A stretch of DNA of 64,000 bases. Origin: Caldifarciminota bacterium UBA6260. Lineage in GTDB: Bacteria > Hydrothermota > 32-111. The notes under the pieces were generated by a model that had not been told where the DNA came from, did no database searches, and saw only the letters and a program-made list of their open reading frames with translations. The first letter of the stretch is position 1, and the number at the start of each line of letters is the position of its first letter. This document shows positions 1 through 9,090 of this stretch, one piece after another. The DNA lies in the NCBI GenBank assembly GCA_002441125.1, contig DJVI01000005.1, positions 1,480 to 65,479 of the forward strand. Direction: 5' to 3'. Both the position numbers and the translations under genes were made by a program.

Positions 1-644
1 AAAAGATTGTGTCCTCCACTCGCTGCAATTTCAAGAGCTCTCTTTTGCAATGTTAAACCTTTTACATCCTCAAAACCAAAATCGTATTCAAAATCTTCTT
101 TAACAGGATTTTTATTTTCAAACTTTTTTATCTCTTTCAGACCAGATAAAAAATCAACAACCTCCCTTAAATCTTTTACCGGATATACTGACATTCCCTT
201 TACAACAGAAGCTTCATGTCTGTTAGCATATGGAATTATAAGTTTCCTTTCACCTTTTTCATATATAGATGAAACTATTGCCAATATTCCGTTGACACCT
301 CTGACTTTACCATCAAGAGCGAGCTCACCAACGAAAATAAAATCATCAGCAAAATTTTTTACAATTCCCAACGATTTCAAAAGAGAAACAGCAATTGGTA
401 AATCGAAGTATGATCCCTCCTTCTTTATATCAGCAGGCGCAAGGTTTACAGTTATCCTTCTATCAGGGAATGGAAAGTTAGAGTTTTTGATAGCGCTCCT
501 TATCCTCTCTTTTGACTCCTTTACAGTTCTTTCAGCAAGACCAACTATGTTGAACGCTGGAAGCCCATTCTGAATATCAGTTTCAACTTCAACAACATAA
601 CCTTCAATACCTTTTATTCCTGCAGATTTTAGTATTGATATCAT
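1..644 (-). CDS. comM: ComM/YifB family Mg-chelatase-like AAA ATPase, N-terminal part (cut by window edge)
   Basis: Reading the minus strand from ATG at 644 gives a continuous frame to the window edge (214 full codons). The N-terminus (residues about 8-30: GIEGYVVEVETDIQNGLPAF) and the NIVGLAERTVKESKERIRSA segment match the ChlI-like N-terminal domain of ComM/YifB. The visible part ends in the conserved VKG...KRALEIAASGGHN stretch that precedes the Walker A loop, so the ATPase core and C-terminus lie outside the window. ComM is a hexameric helicase that assists branch migration during natural transformation in Vibrio and Haemophilus; in most other bacteria its role is unproven. The start overlaps the last 41 nt of the HD-GYP gene, inside whose 3' end there is a GGAGG-rich stretch. 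Only plus-strand shadows fall in this region. Confidence 0.88.
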   Translation of the reverse strand, partial: MISILKSAGIKGIEGYVVEVETDIQNGLPAFNIVGLAERTVKESKERIRSAIKNSNFPFPDRRITVNLAPADIKKEGSYFDLPIAVSLLKSLGIVKNFADDFIFVGELALDGKVRGVNGILAIVSSIYEKGERKLIIPYANRHEASVVKGMSVYPVKDLREVVDFLSGLKEIKKFENKNPVKEDFEYDFGFEDVKGLTLQKRALEIAASGGHNL

Positions 645-2517
645 ATATCCTTTCCAACCTCCTCCTTACAACCCCATCGGAAATAAACCTTATAACTTCA
701 GGTATAATTTTAACCTTTTCAAGATATTTTTCTCTATCATTCCTTTTCAAAAATTTTAGATAGTTGTAAAAAAGTTTAGCATATTCAAGTAATCTGTAAC
801 TTTTTTTCAACCTTTCGCAACTTCTTTCAAATAAATTTTCTCTTTTTTTAATATCAACATCATTTTTACTTTTAATATAACTTACCATTATACCATTGTT
901 CATATCTTTTCCTATCAAACTCTCGTACCTTTTAACTATCTCTTTCTTCTTCTTTTCACTTCTCAAAAACCTTGTTAAAAAGAAAACAGCTTCAGTCAAA
1001 AGATAACCGTTACCAATAGATGAACCTATGTTGAAGGATTTTAAGTAATAATCTTTAGACCTTTCATAATTTTTCTTCATAAGATACAACCTTCCAAGAT
1101 TGTTATAAACCATCCATAAACCGAGTTTGTTGTTCAATTTCAAAGCGTTATCAAGTGATTCTAAAAGGTTGTATTCAGCATCCAAAAATTTCCCTTGTTC
1201 AATGTAAACCAAAGCAAGACCACTCTGGCTTCTTATCGAACCATAAAGGTCACCATAAAAATGTTTTATATCTATAGAATCAAGGTAACTCTGCACAGCC
1301 CTTTCGAAGTTACCCATATTTAGATAGACAAAACCTTTCGCATCGTAATATTTTGCAAGATCCAAAGTCATCTCTTTCTTAAAGTTTATAAGCTGGTTGT
1401 ACCTTACTATTGAAAAATTTTTTTCAGCCAAATATTCCTTTTCCTTCTCAAAACTCTCTTCCATCTTTTCATAAAAACTTTTTGACATATCGAGATATTT
1501 GAAAACTTCATCTATACTCTTACCCATCTTAAAATTTATCATACCTATATGTCTTACAGCTCTCGATTTTTCAAGTAGGTTTGAGTTTTTATTCTTTAAA
1601 ACCAGAAAGGAGTATTTTAAAGATTCTTCGAAATTGTTCAGATAGTAGTATGCTGAAGATATTTCATTATAAAGTTCAAATTTTGAGATTCTGTTTTTTC
1701 TTCCTTTCAAACTTTTCTCAACTTTTTTTAAAATTTTTATCCCTTCCTTATTTCTTCCACTCTGAACGAATATCTTTCCAATATTAAGATCTATCAAGAG
1801 TCTATCATCCCTGTTTTTCATCCTTTTTCTTGCATCCATCAAAAAGAGATAAGATTTATCGAGTGAATTTATACTCTGCATCTTTAAAAGATGTAAACCT
1901 TTTTCAAGGTGAATATAACCTTCATTGTAAAGATCTATAAAGATTTTAACTATCTGTGGATCGAACTGAGTCTTAGAATTTTTTGATATCTCTTTTATAG
2001 CATTCTCTTCACTCTTTATCTCCTTTTTATAACTCCTACCTGAAGTCATAGCATCAAAAGAATCAGATACAGAAATTATTCTTGAAAAGAGTGGAATTTT
2101 TTTCCCTTTCAAGCCATCAGGATAACCTTTTCCATCAAACCTTTCATGATGGTATTTTATAGCATCCTGTAAACCCGGTACATACTTAAAGGATCCTAAA
2201 AGGTAAGCACCATAAACTGAATGCCTTTTTATTTCTGAAAACTGGAACCTGTTCAACTTTTTTCTACTGTTTAGAATTGATATAGGGACTTTTACTTTTC
2301 CAATATCATGTAGAATTGAAGCAAGGTATAAAACATCAAGATCTTTTTTTGAAAGACCCATTCTCTTTCCGATAAGTACAGAATACCTTTGTACCCTTTC
2401 GGAATGACCTATCGTGTATTCATCCTTAGCATCTATAACATCGGAAAGATACTTTATGGTGTTCAAAAAGAGTTCTTCATTTTCAAGTGAGGTTGATAAT
2501 TTTTTCAAATCTCTCAT
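604..2517 (-). CDS. HD-GYP domain protein with C-terminal TPR repeats
   Basis: This 637-aa protein has an N-terminal HD-GYP domain (about residues 15-190) with the motifs HSERV, HDIGK, the HHERFDGKGYP signature and the later DSFDAMTS. HD-GYP enzymes are metal-dependent cyclic-di-GMP (or cGAMP) phosphodiesterases. The rest is helical with several tetratricopeptide-like repeats (for example the YLNMGNFERAVQSYLDSIDI and NNLGRLYLMKKNYERSKDYY segments), suggesting a protein-binding scaffold. There is no membrane segment or receiver domain. A longer frame upstream (to 2556) only translates the tmRNA 3' end, so I place the start at ATG 2517, eight bases after the tmRNA. No Shine-Dalgarno sequence precedes it and there is no room for a promoter, so it is probably expressed by read-through from ssrA. 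It overlaps comM by 41 nt. Confidence 0.85.
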   Translation of the reverse strand: MRDLKKLSTSLENEELFLNTIKYLSDVIDAKDEYTIGHSERVQRYSVLIGKRMGLSKKDLDVLYLASILHDIGKVKVPISILNSRKKLNRFQFSEIKRHSVYGAYLLGSFKYVPGLQDAIKYHHERFDGKGYPDGLKGKKIPLFSRIISVSDSFDAMTSGRSYKKEIKSEENAIKEISKNSKTQFDPQIVKIFIDLYNEGYIHLEKGLHLLKMQSINSLDKSYLFLMDARKRMKNRDDRLLIDLNIGKIFVQSGRNKEGIKILKKVEKSLKGRKNRISKFELYNEISSAYYYLNNFEESLKYSFLVLKNKNSNLLEKSRAVRHIGMINFKMGKSIDEVFKYLDMSKSFYEKMEESFEKEKEYLAEKNFSIVRYNQLINFKKEMTLDLAKYYDAKGFVYLNMGNFERAVQSYLDSIDIKHFYGDLYGSIRSQSGLALVYIEQGKFLDAEYNLLESLDNALKLNNKLGLWMVYNNLGRLYLMKKNYERSKDYYLKSFNIGSSIGNGYLLTEAVFFLTRFLRSEKKKKEIVKRYESLIGKDMNNGIMVSYIKSKNDVDIKKRENLFERSCERLKKSYRLLEYAKLFYNYLKFLKRNDREKYLEKVKIIPEVIRFISDGVVRRRLERIYDINTKICRNKRY

Positions 2518-2525
2518 AGTAAAAA

Positions 2526-2858
2526 TGGAGGCGGCGGGAATCGAACCCGCGTCCAAAGATAGATGCTCAGTTCTTCTACATGCTTAGCATCCATAATTTT
2601 GATCCTGATCGGCTGGATGCTACCTTTCAGGATTTTTGCCCTATTCTTATGGTATGGCTCGGGCTCACCATACCAGCAGTCAGGATTATGAAGATCTTTT
2701 CAAAACCCCTGACAGGTCTTGAAAGATCCTGCTGCAAATTAAGCAGCTAATGCGAAATTGTTGTCTTTTCTTTTTTGCCGGTTTTTTTACGAGACACCAG
2801 CGATCTCGGCATGCTTCCCCTGAACAAGATTATCCCTGTCGAGACCAATTTCGCCCCC
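2526..2858 (-). ncRNA. ssrA: transfer-messenger RNA (tmRNA)
   Basis: The tRNA-like ends are clear: the 5' acceptor strand GGGGGCG (2858-2852) pairs with CGCCTCC (2533-2527), followed by discriminator A at 2526. A T-arm with GCGGG-TTCGATT-CCCGC precedes the 3' acceptor strand. CCA is not encoded (TTT follows), so it must be added after transcription. The tag frame reads GAC AAC AAT TTC GCA TTA GCT GCT TAA with the stop at 2741-2739. Aligning the upstream CTCGTAAAAA...CAAAAAA region with E. coli tmRNA places the resume codon at GAC, giving the tag (A)DNNFALAA. Length is 333 nt, normal for a one-piece tmRNA. With SmpB (not in the window) it rescues stalled ribosomes. Confidence 0.95.
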
Positions 2859-2864
2859 TATATA

Positions 2865-2892
2865 ATAATAACTTAAATTTCCAATTTTTCAA
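2865..2892 (-). promoter_or_regulatory. ssrA promoter
   Basis: On the minus strand TTGAAA (2892-2887), a 16-bp spacer and TATTAT (2870-2865) lie six bases before the tmRNA 5' G at 2858, as expected for a sigma-70-type promoter starting exactly at the mature end or next to it. It is back to back with the promoter of the divergent kinase gene. Confidence 0.75.
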
Positions 2893-2900
2893 CAAAAATA

Positions 2901-2928
2901 TTGAAAAAATTTTTTTTAATAATATACT
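2901..2928 (+). promoter_or_regulatory. promoter of the hybrid kinase gene
   Basis: TTGAAA (2901-2906), 16-bp spacer, TATACT (2923-2928). The ATG at 2942 is only 13 nt after the -10 hexamer, so the mRNA leader would be about 6-7 nt. Confidence 0.7.
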
Positions 2929-2941
2929 ATTTTTTAGGGAA

Positions 2942-5900
2942 ATGAAAAATTTAATTTTTAACAGATCTCACATTTTAAAAGTTATATTATTTTTAGATAT
3001 AATAATCCTTTCAATTTTCCTGTTGATTTTGTTCAAACAGATAGATTCTGTAAAAAAACTGCAAGACAATAATCTGTTAAATTCGTTGGAACATAACAAA
3101 GAATTTTTTAAACTAAAAAAAGAAAATTTTTGTAAAGATTTAAGATTTATAAGTTACCTTTACACTGTAAACGATTTTTTAGAAAATAGCAAGAATAAAG
3201 ATGTAAGAGACAGATTCTTTAATAAGGTAAAGGAGATACATGAAGCTTACAGTGAAATCAGCTGTATCTCTGTAATTGATAGAAATGGTAAATTGATATT
3301 TTCAGAAAATAGAGAATTTTTAATAGACACAAATCTTCTGACAAACTCAACAATAGAAAAAGAGATAAAAATATCAAAAATTAATACCTTTGGAGAAAAA
3401 GTTCTTTTTGATGCATATATTCCTGTTTTTGGAAAAAAGAGAGGTAATTTTATAGGAACTATGCTTTTACAAATTGATTTTTATAAATTTTATTCTTTTG
3501 AGAAAGAACATTTTTTTCCATTCAAAGATGTGAACACTTATTTTATTGTAATTGAAAAAGATTCATTAAAATTTTTTCAGATTACAGATTATAAACCAAA
3601 AGTTGAATCTTATGGGTTTGATGATTTTTCAAACTTTTTTGAAAATTTGAATTCGACAAAGAGTTTCGATATATACTTAAAAAAATATAACAAAAAATTA
3701 CATTCAGCTATAACAAAGATTGATGAAAATGAGTATATCCTTTCATGCTTGGATTATAAAAAATTTATAGGAAATATTTCCAAAGTTGTGATATACACTA
3801 TTTTATTTTTCATCCTTACCATCTCTTTTGTAGATATGCTTCTATTTTCAATATACCTTTTGGTAAACAATTTCCTATACAAAAAGGAAGTTGAGACTAA
3901 AAGGGAAATAGAAAAAACAAAAAAATACCTTGAAACGATTCTTAACTCAGCACCTTTGTATATACTTGACATAACAAATGATCTTAAAATAAATTTTTTG
4001 ATGAACGATTCAGCAAAAGTTTTTTTCAGCTCAGATAAAAATAATTTCGATTTTAAAAACTTTCTTTTTAAAGATGATTACATGAAACTAAAAGATTCTG
4101 TTGAAAAGTTTTTCGAAGATAGAGATAAGAATTTTGATAGTTTTGAAGTAAAAGTAAAAATTGATCTTGAGGAAAGGTATCTTACATTTCTTCTTTCACC
4201 AATAAAGGATAAAAATTCAGAAATAATATCTATTCTTCTAATAATGGCTGATATAACGGATCTTAAAAATTATCAAAATGATCTTGAGGACAAAAACAAA
4301 AAACTTCTTTTTACATTACAACAACTTGAGTCAACAAATGAAGAGTTGCAGACATCTGAAGAGGAACTCGTTGCAACTGAAGAGGAGCTAAAATTCCAGA
4401 TTGAAGAACTTGAAAAGAAAGGTAAAATTTTACATGAAACAGAGGAAAGGTTTAGGATAGCCTTGAAAAATTCCAACATCTCAGTATTTTTACAGGATAA
4501 AGATTTAAAATATGTTTACGGATTCAACATTCCGGATAACATTCCATTCGAAATGGTTGCTGACAAAACTGATGATTACCTGTTCAAAGGAAAAAGTGTT
4601 GAAAAGTTTATAAGGATGAAAAATCTTTCCATTGTTAATGGAGAGAAATTTTCAGGTGAGATCGAGTTAATATTTTTTAAAACAAAACATGACTTTTTCT
4701 ATACAATAGAACCTTTCTATTCAAATGATGGTAAGATAACCGGAGTTTTGACAGCACTTCAGGATATAACTGAAAAAGTTGAGATGCAAAAAGAACTGAT
4801 GCAAGTTTTTAAACTTGAAGCGTTAGGTAACCTTGCAGGAGGAATCGCTCACGATTTCAACAATATTCTTGCAGGAATTATTGGGAATGCTGAGATACTT
4901 GATATGAAGTTGGGAGAGGAAAAAGAATTTTCAAAATATGTTAAAAGTATTATAAAAATCTCTGAAAGTGCTTCAAAGTTGACAAAACAACTTCTCTCCT
5001 TTGCAAGAAAAGGTAAATATCAAAATATAGATTTCTCAATTCACAAAACTATAAACGATGTTTGCGAAATACTTGAAAGAACTATTGATAGAAGGATAAG
5101 GATAGAGCAACATTTAAAAGCTAAACCATCATCTATAAAAGGTGACCCATCACAGATAGAGACAGCGTTGATGAACCTTATAATAAATTCAAAGGATGCT
5201 ATAATGGAAAAAGGTGGTGAGGGTAAAATAGAGATTAGAACAGAAACGGTTATAGTTGATGAGAATTTTAACAGATTTTTAAATACAAAACTTGAAAATG
5301 GAACTTATATCCACATATCTGTATCTGATGATGGAATAGGGATGGATGAGGAAACAAAAAAGCATATATTTGAACCGTTTTTCACAACAAAAGAGGTTGG
5401 AAAAGGAACAGGTCTTGGGCTCGCAAGTGTTTATGGAACTATAAAAACTCATAAAGGTTTTATAGATTTTTACTCTGAAAGATTCAAGGGAACCACCTTC
5501 AACATTTATCTTCCATTATCTTCGGTTACAGTCGAAGAGGAAATTTTGAATGAGGATAAAGAAATTTTTAATTTACCTTTCTTAGATAAAACTATTCTTA
5601 TTATTGATGATGAGGAATCTATAAGAAACAGTTGTAAAGAGATACTTGAAAGAGACGGGATAAAAGTTCTAACAGCAAAGGATGGTGTTGAAGGGATAAA
5701 TGTTTTAGAAAAAAATAAAGATGAAATATCGTTAGTAATACTTGATATGATAATGCCAAAAATGTCTGGTAAGGATACTTTTATAGAAATAAAGAAGATT
5801 GACAGAAACATCCCTGTTATTCTATGTTCAGGTTATTCTGAGGAGGGAGAAGCAGAAGAGATAATCAATATGGGTGTCGATGGATTTTTGCAGAAACCTT

Positions 5901-5947
5901 ACAGGATGAAAACTCTTCTTGAAACTATAAAGAAAATATTAAAATGA
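2942..5947 (+). CDS. membrane-bound PAS hybrid histidine kinase with C-terminal receiver
   Basis: The 1001-aa product has a TM helix (about 11-31), an extracytoplasmic sensor region (about 35-275), a second TM (about 279-310), a PAS-like domain (330-440), a coiled coil with the EEL-repeat (443-496), a second PAS (500-613), HisKA with phospho-His637 in GGIAHDFNN, a HATPase domain (NLIINSKDAI, DDGIGMDEE, GKGTGLGLASVYG) and a receiver domain (880-1001) with phospho-acceptor Asp935 in LVILDMIMPKMSG. It is a hybrid sensor kinase that probably needs an Hpt protein to pass phosphate on. The open frame continues upstream to 2750, but that part is antisense to tmRNA; ATG 2942 directly before the first TM follows the promoter and is chosen. 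An AGGGA sits only two bases before the ATG. The gene ends convergently with phoU with no gap; linkage to phosphate sensing is only positional. Confidence 0.92.
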   Translation: MKNLIFNRSHILKVILFLDIIILSIFLLILFKQIDSVKKLQDNNLLNSLEHNKEFFKLKKENFCKDLRFISYLYTVNDFLENSKNKDVRDRFFNKVKEIHEAYSEISCISVIDRNGKLIFSENREFLIDTNLLTNSTIEKEIKISKINTFGEKVLFDAYIPVFGKKRGNFIGTMLLQIDFYKFYSFEKEHFFPFKDVNTYFIVIEKDSLKFFQITDYKPKVESYGFDDFSNFFENLNSTKSFDIYLKKYNKKLHSAITKIDENEYILSCLDYKKFIGNISKVVIYTILFFILTISFVDMLLFSIYLLVNNFLYKKEVETKREIEKTKKYLETILNSAPLYILDITNDLKINFLMNDSAKVFFSSDKNNFDFKNFLFKDDYMKLKDSVEKFFEDRDKNFDSFEVKVKIDLEERYLTFLLSPIKDKNSEIISILLIMADITDLKNYQNDLEDKNKKLLFTLQQLESTNEELQTSEEELVATEEELKFQIEELEKKGKILHETEERFRIALKNSNISVFLQDKDLKYVYGFNIPDNIPFEMVADKTDDYLFKGKSVEKFIRMKNLSIVNGEKFSGEIELIFFKTKHDFFYTIEPFYSNDGKITGVLTALQDITEKVEMQKELMQVFKLEALGNLAGGIAHDFNNILAGIIGNAEILDMKLGEEKEFSKYVKSIIKISESASKLTKQLLSFARKGKYQNIDFSIHKTINDVCEILERTIDRRIRIEQHLKAKPSSIKGDPSQIETALMNLIINSKDAIMEKGGEGKIEIRTETVIVDENFNRFLNTKLENGTYIHISVSDDGIGMDEETKKHIFEPFFTTKEVGKGTGLGLASVYGTIKTHKGFIDFYSERFKGTTFNIYLPLSSVTVEEEILNEDKEIFNLPFLDKTILIIDDEESIRNSCKEILERDGIKVLTAKDGVEGINVLEKNKDEISLVILDMIMPKMSGKDTFIEIKKIDRNIPVILCSGYSEEGEAEEIINMGVDGFLQKPYRMKTLLETIKKILK

Positions 5948-5950
5948 TCA
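5945..5950. other. TGATCA convergent stop junction (kinase/phoU)
   Basis: TGA of the kinase (5945-5947) abuts TGA of phoU (read on the minus strand, 5950-5948), forming the palindrome TGATCA with zero spacing. Confidence 0.95.
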
Positions 5951-6604
5951 TATCTTTTCAAAATGATGCTTTACACTCTTCCCTGTTATCATAAAAATTG
6001 TATCTTCAGCTATATTTGTTGAAAGGTCAGCTATCCTTTCAAGATTTCTCGCAACATCCATTATAACTATTTCTAAAAAAGAATCACCTTCACATTTGTT
6101 TATTCCGGAAATAATCTCTTTAACTATTTTATCTCTAAGCATATCAACATTATCATCTTCTTCTAAAACCTCTTTTGCTAAATTTATATCACCGTTTACA
6201 AAAGATTTTATACTATCCTCAAACATCCTCTTTACAACAATGTATATTTTTTCAAGATCTTTATTCCTTTCAAAGATCTTTTCACTCTTCAGACTATCAA
6301 CTCTTGAAGAGATGTTAACACAATGATCACCTATCCTTTCAAGGTCATTGTTTATTTTCAATATTGTGAAAAGAGTTCTAAGATCAGATGCAACAGGTTG
6401 ATTGGTCGCAATTATCGAAACACATTCGTTTTCAATTTCAACCTCTTTCCTGTTTGCAAAATCTTCCATTTCCTTCAAAATTTTTTCGGATAATTTTAAA
6501 TCGTGATTTTTCAAAGAAAATATAGAATCTTCAAACATCTTTTGAATAAAAAGTGAGTAATCTATCAATTCTTTTTTAAGACTTTCAATTCTATCTTTTA
6601 GCAT
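5948..6604 (-). CDS. phoU: phosphate transport regulator PhoU
   Basis: The 218-aa helical protein has the two PhoU repeats: an N-terminal SLKKELIDYSLFIQKMFEDS segment and a second copy around residues 120-200. It carries the typical acidic metal-binding motifs (ERIGDHCVNI near residue 92 and ERIADLSTNIAED near residue 190). PhoU couples Pst transporter activity to the PhoR kinase and restrains phosphate uptake. It is the last gene of the pst operon, 9 nt after pstB, and its stop codon shares a TGATCA junction with the convergent kinase gene. Length is normal for the family. Confidence 0.95.
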   Translation of the reverse strand: MLKDRIESLKKELIDYSLFIQKMFEDSIFSLKNHDLKLSEKILKEMEDFANRKEVEIENECVSIIATNQPVASDLRTLFTILKINNDLERIGDHCVNISSRVDSLKSEKIFERNKDLEKIYIVVKRMFEDSIKSFVNGDINLAKEVLEEDDNVDMLRDKIVKEIISGINKCEGDSFLEIVIMDVARNLERIADLSTNIAEDTIFMITGKSVKHHFEKI

Positions 6605-6613
6605 AATTTCTCC

Positions 6614-7369
6614 TTATCCAAAAATTCCAGTTATATACTCTTCAGTTTTTTTATTTTCAGGTGCGGTGAACATCTTTTTTGTTTCCCCAAATTCAACTAT
6701 CTCTCCAAGGTAAATAAAAAGAGTGTAATCTGAAATCCTTCCAGCCTGAGCTATGTTGTGTGTCACTATTATAATAGTAAGTTTTTTTTTCAAAACTTCA
6801 AGGAGCTCTTCAATCTTTTGCGTTGATTTTGGATCAAGTGCGGAAGTTGGTTCATCGAGAAGTAAAACTTCTGGGTCATTTGCAAGTGCCCTCGCTATGC
6901 ATAACCTTTGTTGTTGTCCACCGGAGAGTGACATAGCACTATCGAAAAGTCTATCCTTTATCTCATCGTAAAGCCAAACATCTTTTAAACTTTTTACAAC
7001 CTTCTCATCAATGAAAGATTTATCATTTATTCCTTTCACTTTAAGACCGAAAGCAACATTATCATATATTGAGAATGGAAATGGGTTAGGTTTTTGAAAA
7101 ACCATTCCTATTTTTGTTCTTAAATTAGAAAGGTCTATATTTCTATCATTTATGTTGATTCCATCAAAAATTATCTTGCCATCAACTTTAGCATTATAAA
7201 AATCGTTCATCCTGTTGAAAGACCTTATAAGAGTTGATTTCCCACAACCTGAAGGTCCTATTATTGCTGTTACCTTATTTTCAAATATTGAAAGGTTAAT
7301 GTTATTTAAAACTTTTTTATCCTTAAAATAAAGATTAAAATTTTCAACTTTTATCTTTTCTTTTACCAT
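6614..7369 (-). CDS. pstB: phosphate ABC transporter ATP-binding protein PstB
   Basis: 251 aa with Walker [11 protein letters not shown] (about residues 38-47), the PstB-specific RSFNRMND following it, signature LSGGQQQR, Walker [15 protein letters not shown] and the H-loop THN. The family hydrolyses ATP to drive phosphate import through PstC/PstA. The start overlaps the end of pstA by 7 nt, and phoU follows after 9 nt, so translation is probably coupled. Confidence 0.97.
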   Translation of the reverse strand: MVKEKIKVENFNLYFKDKKVLNNINLSIFENKVTAIIGPSGCGKSTLIRSFNRMNDFYNAKVDGKIIFDGININDRNIDLSNLRTKIGMVFQKPNPFPFSIYDNVAFGLKVKGINDKSFIDEKVVKSLKDVWLYDEIKDRLFDSAMSLSGGQQQRLCIARALANDPEVLLLDEPTSALDPKSTQKIEELLEVLKKKLTIIIVTHNIAQAGRISDYTLFIYLGEIVEFGETKKMFTAPENKKTEEYITGIFG

Positions 7370-8211
7370 CTTCTCTGCCTCCTCAGCTTTTGTCTTATAA
7401 TTATAGCTGAAAGGTTAACTATAAGAACAAGTAATAAAAGAACAAATGCTGATTTATAAGCTATTGGTATCTGTTTTTCAGGTGAAACACCTTCTGTGAC
7501 AAGTCCATATATATGGTAAGGTATAGCCATAACCTCACTCGATAGAGATTTTGGCAACCTCCTTGAATATAATGTTGCAGCTGTGAACATAATAGGTGCT
7601 GTTTCTCCTGCAACCCTTCCTATACTTAAAATCAAAGAAGTTAAAATGTTTGGAAAGGCAACAGGTATTGAAACTTTATATATAGTTTCAAATTTAGAGC
7701 AACCCAAAGAGTATGCTGCTTCTTTGAATGTCACAGGGACACTTTTTAAAGATTCCTCTACAGACCTTATTATTATTGGAAGTGAAAGGATCGCGAGTGT
7801 TAAGCTTCCAGATAATAAAGAAACTTCAAGAGAAAATCTTACAACAAAAAATGATAAACCGAAAAGTCCAAAAATTATTGAAGGTATCCCTGAGAGTGTA
7901 CTTATAGAGGTTCTTATCATATCAACCAAAAATTTTGGTTTTCCATATTCTGCCAAATATATCGCGGTTATTATTCCTACTGGAAAGGAAAAGAAGGTTG
8001 AAAGTATTGTAAGGTAAAATGTTCCAACTATGGCTGGAAATATTCCACCTTCAGTCATCCCATTTTTTGGAAATGTGAACAGAAATTCTGGGAAAATACC
8101 TTTATAACCATTTTTAAAAATTGGGATCAAAAATATGAAAAGTGAAATTATCGTTATAAGTGTTGATAGGTATATGAAAAATTCAAAACTGAATTCTTTA
8201 AATTTTCTCAT
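7363..8211 (-). CDS. pstA: phosphate ABC transporter permease PstA
   Basis: 282 aa with about six predicted membrane helices, beginning with the hydrophobic segment near residues 10-30. The cytoplasmic coupling loop [21 protein letters not shown] (EAA-type) and the [14 protein letters not shown] motif are typical of PstA. It forms the inner-membrane channel with PstC. The gene follows pstC after one base and overlaps pstB by 7 nt. An AGAGAGA-like ribosome site precedes the ATG. Confidence 0.96.
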   Translation of the reverse strand: MRKFKEFSFEFFIYLSTLITIISLFIFLIPIFKNGYKGIFPEFLFTFPKNGMTEGGIFPAIVGTFYLTILSTFFSFPVGIITAIYLAEYGKPKFLVDMIRTSISTLSGIPSIIFGLFGLSFFVVRFSLEVSLLSGSLTLAILSLPIIIRSVEESLKSVPVTFKEAAYSLGCSKFETIYKVSIPVAFPNILTSLILSIGRVAGETAPIMFTAATLYSRRLPKSLSSEVMAIPYHIYGLVTEGVSPEKQIPIAYKSAFVLLLLVLIVNLSAIIIRQKLRRQRRW

Positions 8212-8212
8212 T

Positions 8213-9088
8213 CTAATCTCTCTTTAGATTTTTTATAAAATGGTTTGAGATTAAAGTAAGAACGAGTGTTAAAAACAGAAGAACCAAGGCTATACTATAG
8301 AGAACATAAAAATGTGTAGTTCCAACTGCAGTTTCTCCCATCTCTGCTGCTATAGTTGCAGTTAAAGGTCTCACAGGTGAAAATATAGAGTTTGGGAAAT
8401 TCATAGCACCACCAGCAACCATAAGAACTATCATCGTCTCTCCAATAGATCTTCCAATACCTAAAAGGAGCGCCGAAATAAGCGCTCCCTTTGTGTATGG
8501 AATAACAACTCTTGTTATAGTATCAAACTTTGTCCCACCTAAAGCATAAGATGCCTCTTTCAAAGTAAGTGGTACAGTTGAAAGTGCATCTTCAGTCAAA
8601 CTTGAAATTATTGGAACAATAACTATTCCAAGAATAAATGAAGCGGTGAAAAGGTTAAGTCCTGTCGGGATGTTAAAAAACCTTCTTATAAATGGACCTA
8701 TTAAAACTATTCCTATAAAACCAAAAATAACTGACGGTATTGAAGAAAGAATTTCTATGAAAGGTTTTAACAACTCTTTCGTTCTTAAATCAGCATACTC
8801 TGAAAGAAATAGAGCTGACCCTACACCGAGAGGTAAACCAACCAAAATCGATCCCAAAGTCACAAAAAGTGATGAAATTATAAAATTGAATATACCAAAT
8901 GATGGTGGTTCCATAGTAGGATAATATTTTGTTCCAAAAATAATATTCTTAAATCCAACCTCTCTGAAAGCTATAATTCCTTTTGAAAATATATCATAAA
9001 CTATCATAACAAGGACTATCAAAGATATGAGTGAAACCAAGAATATCAAAAAAGTTGCGACAACATCCCTTAACTTTCTTCTTTCCAT
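8213..9088 (-). CDS. pstC: phosphate ABC transporter permease PstC
   Basis: A 291-aa permease with six predicted helices, the coupling loop TVPLTLKEASYALGGTKFDT and the PstC motif GRSIGETMIVLMVAGGA. An upstream GTG at 9094 is in frame, but AAGGTG at that place looks like the ribosome site for ATG 9088, so the latter is chosen. The ribosome site overlaps the pstS stop, so translation is probably coupled. It pairs with PstA in the inner membrane. Confidence 0.96.
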   Translation of the reverse strand: MERRKLRDVVATFLIFLVSLISLIVLVMIVYDIFSKGIIAFREVGFKNIIFGTKYYPTMEPPSFGIFNFIISSLFVTLGSILVGLPLGVGSALFLSEYADLRTKELLKPFIEILSSIPSVIFGFIGIVLIGPFIRRFFNIPTGLNLFTASFILGIVIVPIISSLTEDALSTVPLTLKEASYALGGTKFDTITRVVIPYTKGALISALLLGIGRSIGETMIVLMVAGGAMNFPNSIFSPVRPLTATIAAEMGETAVGTTHFYVLYSIALVLLFLTLVLTLISNHFIKNLKRD

Positions 9089-9090
9089 AA

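Noticed and set aside
7..573. 188-codon plus-strand frame at the left edge
   Set aside because: It is antisense to the comM frame, which has clear family motifs; the plus-strand translation has none.
2750..2941. N-terminal extension of the kinase frame
   Set aside because: It translates antisense tmRNA sequence and the promoter; a TM-start ATG at 2942 is more plausible.
7583..8017. 144-codon plus-strand frame inside pstA
   Set aside because: Shadow of pstA; no ribosome site or family match.
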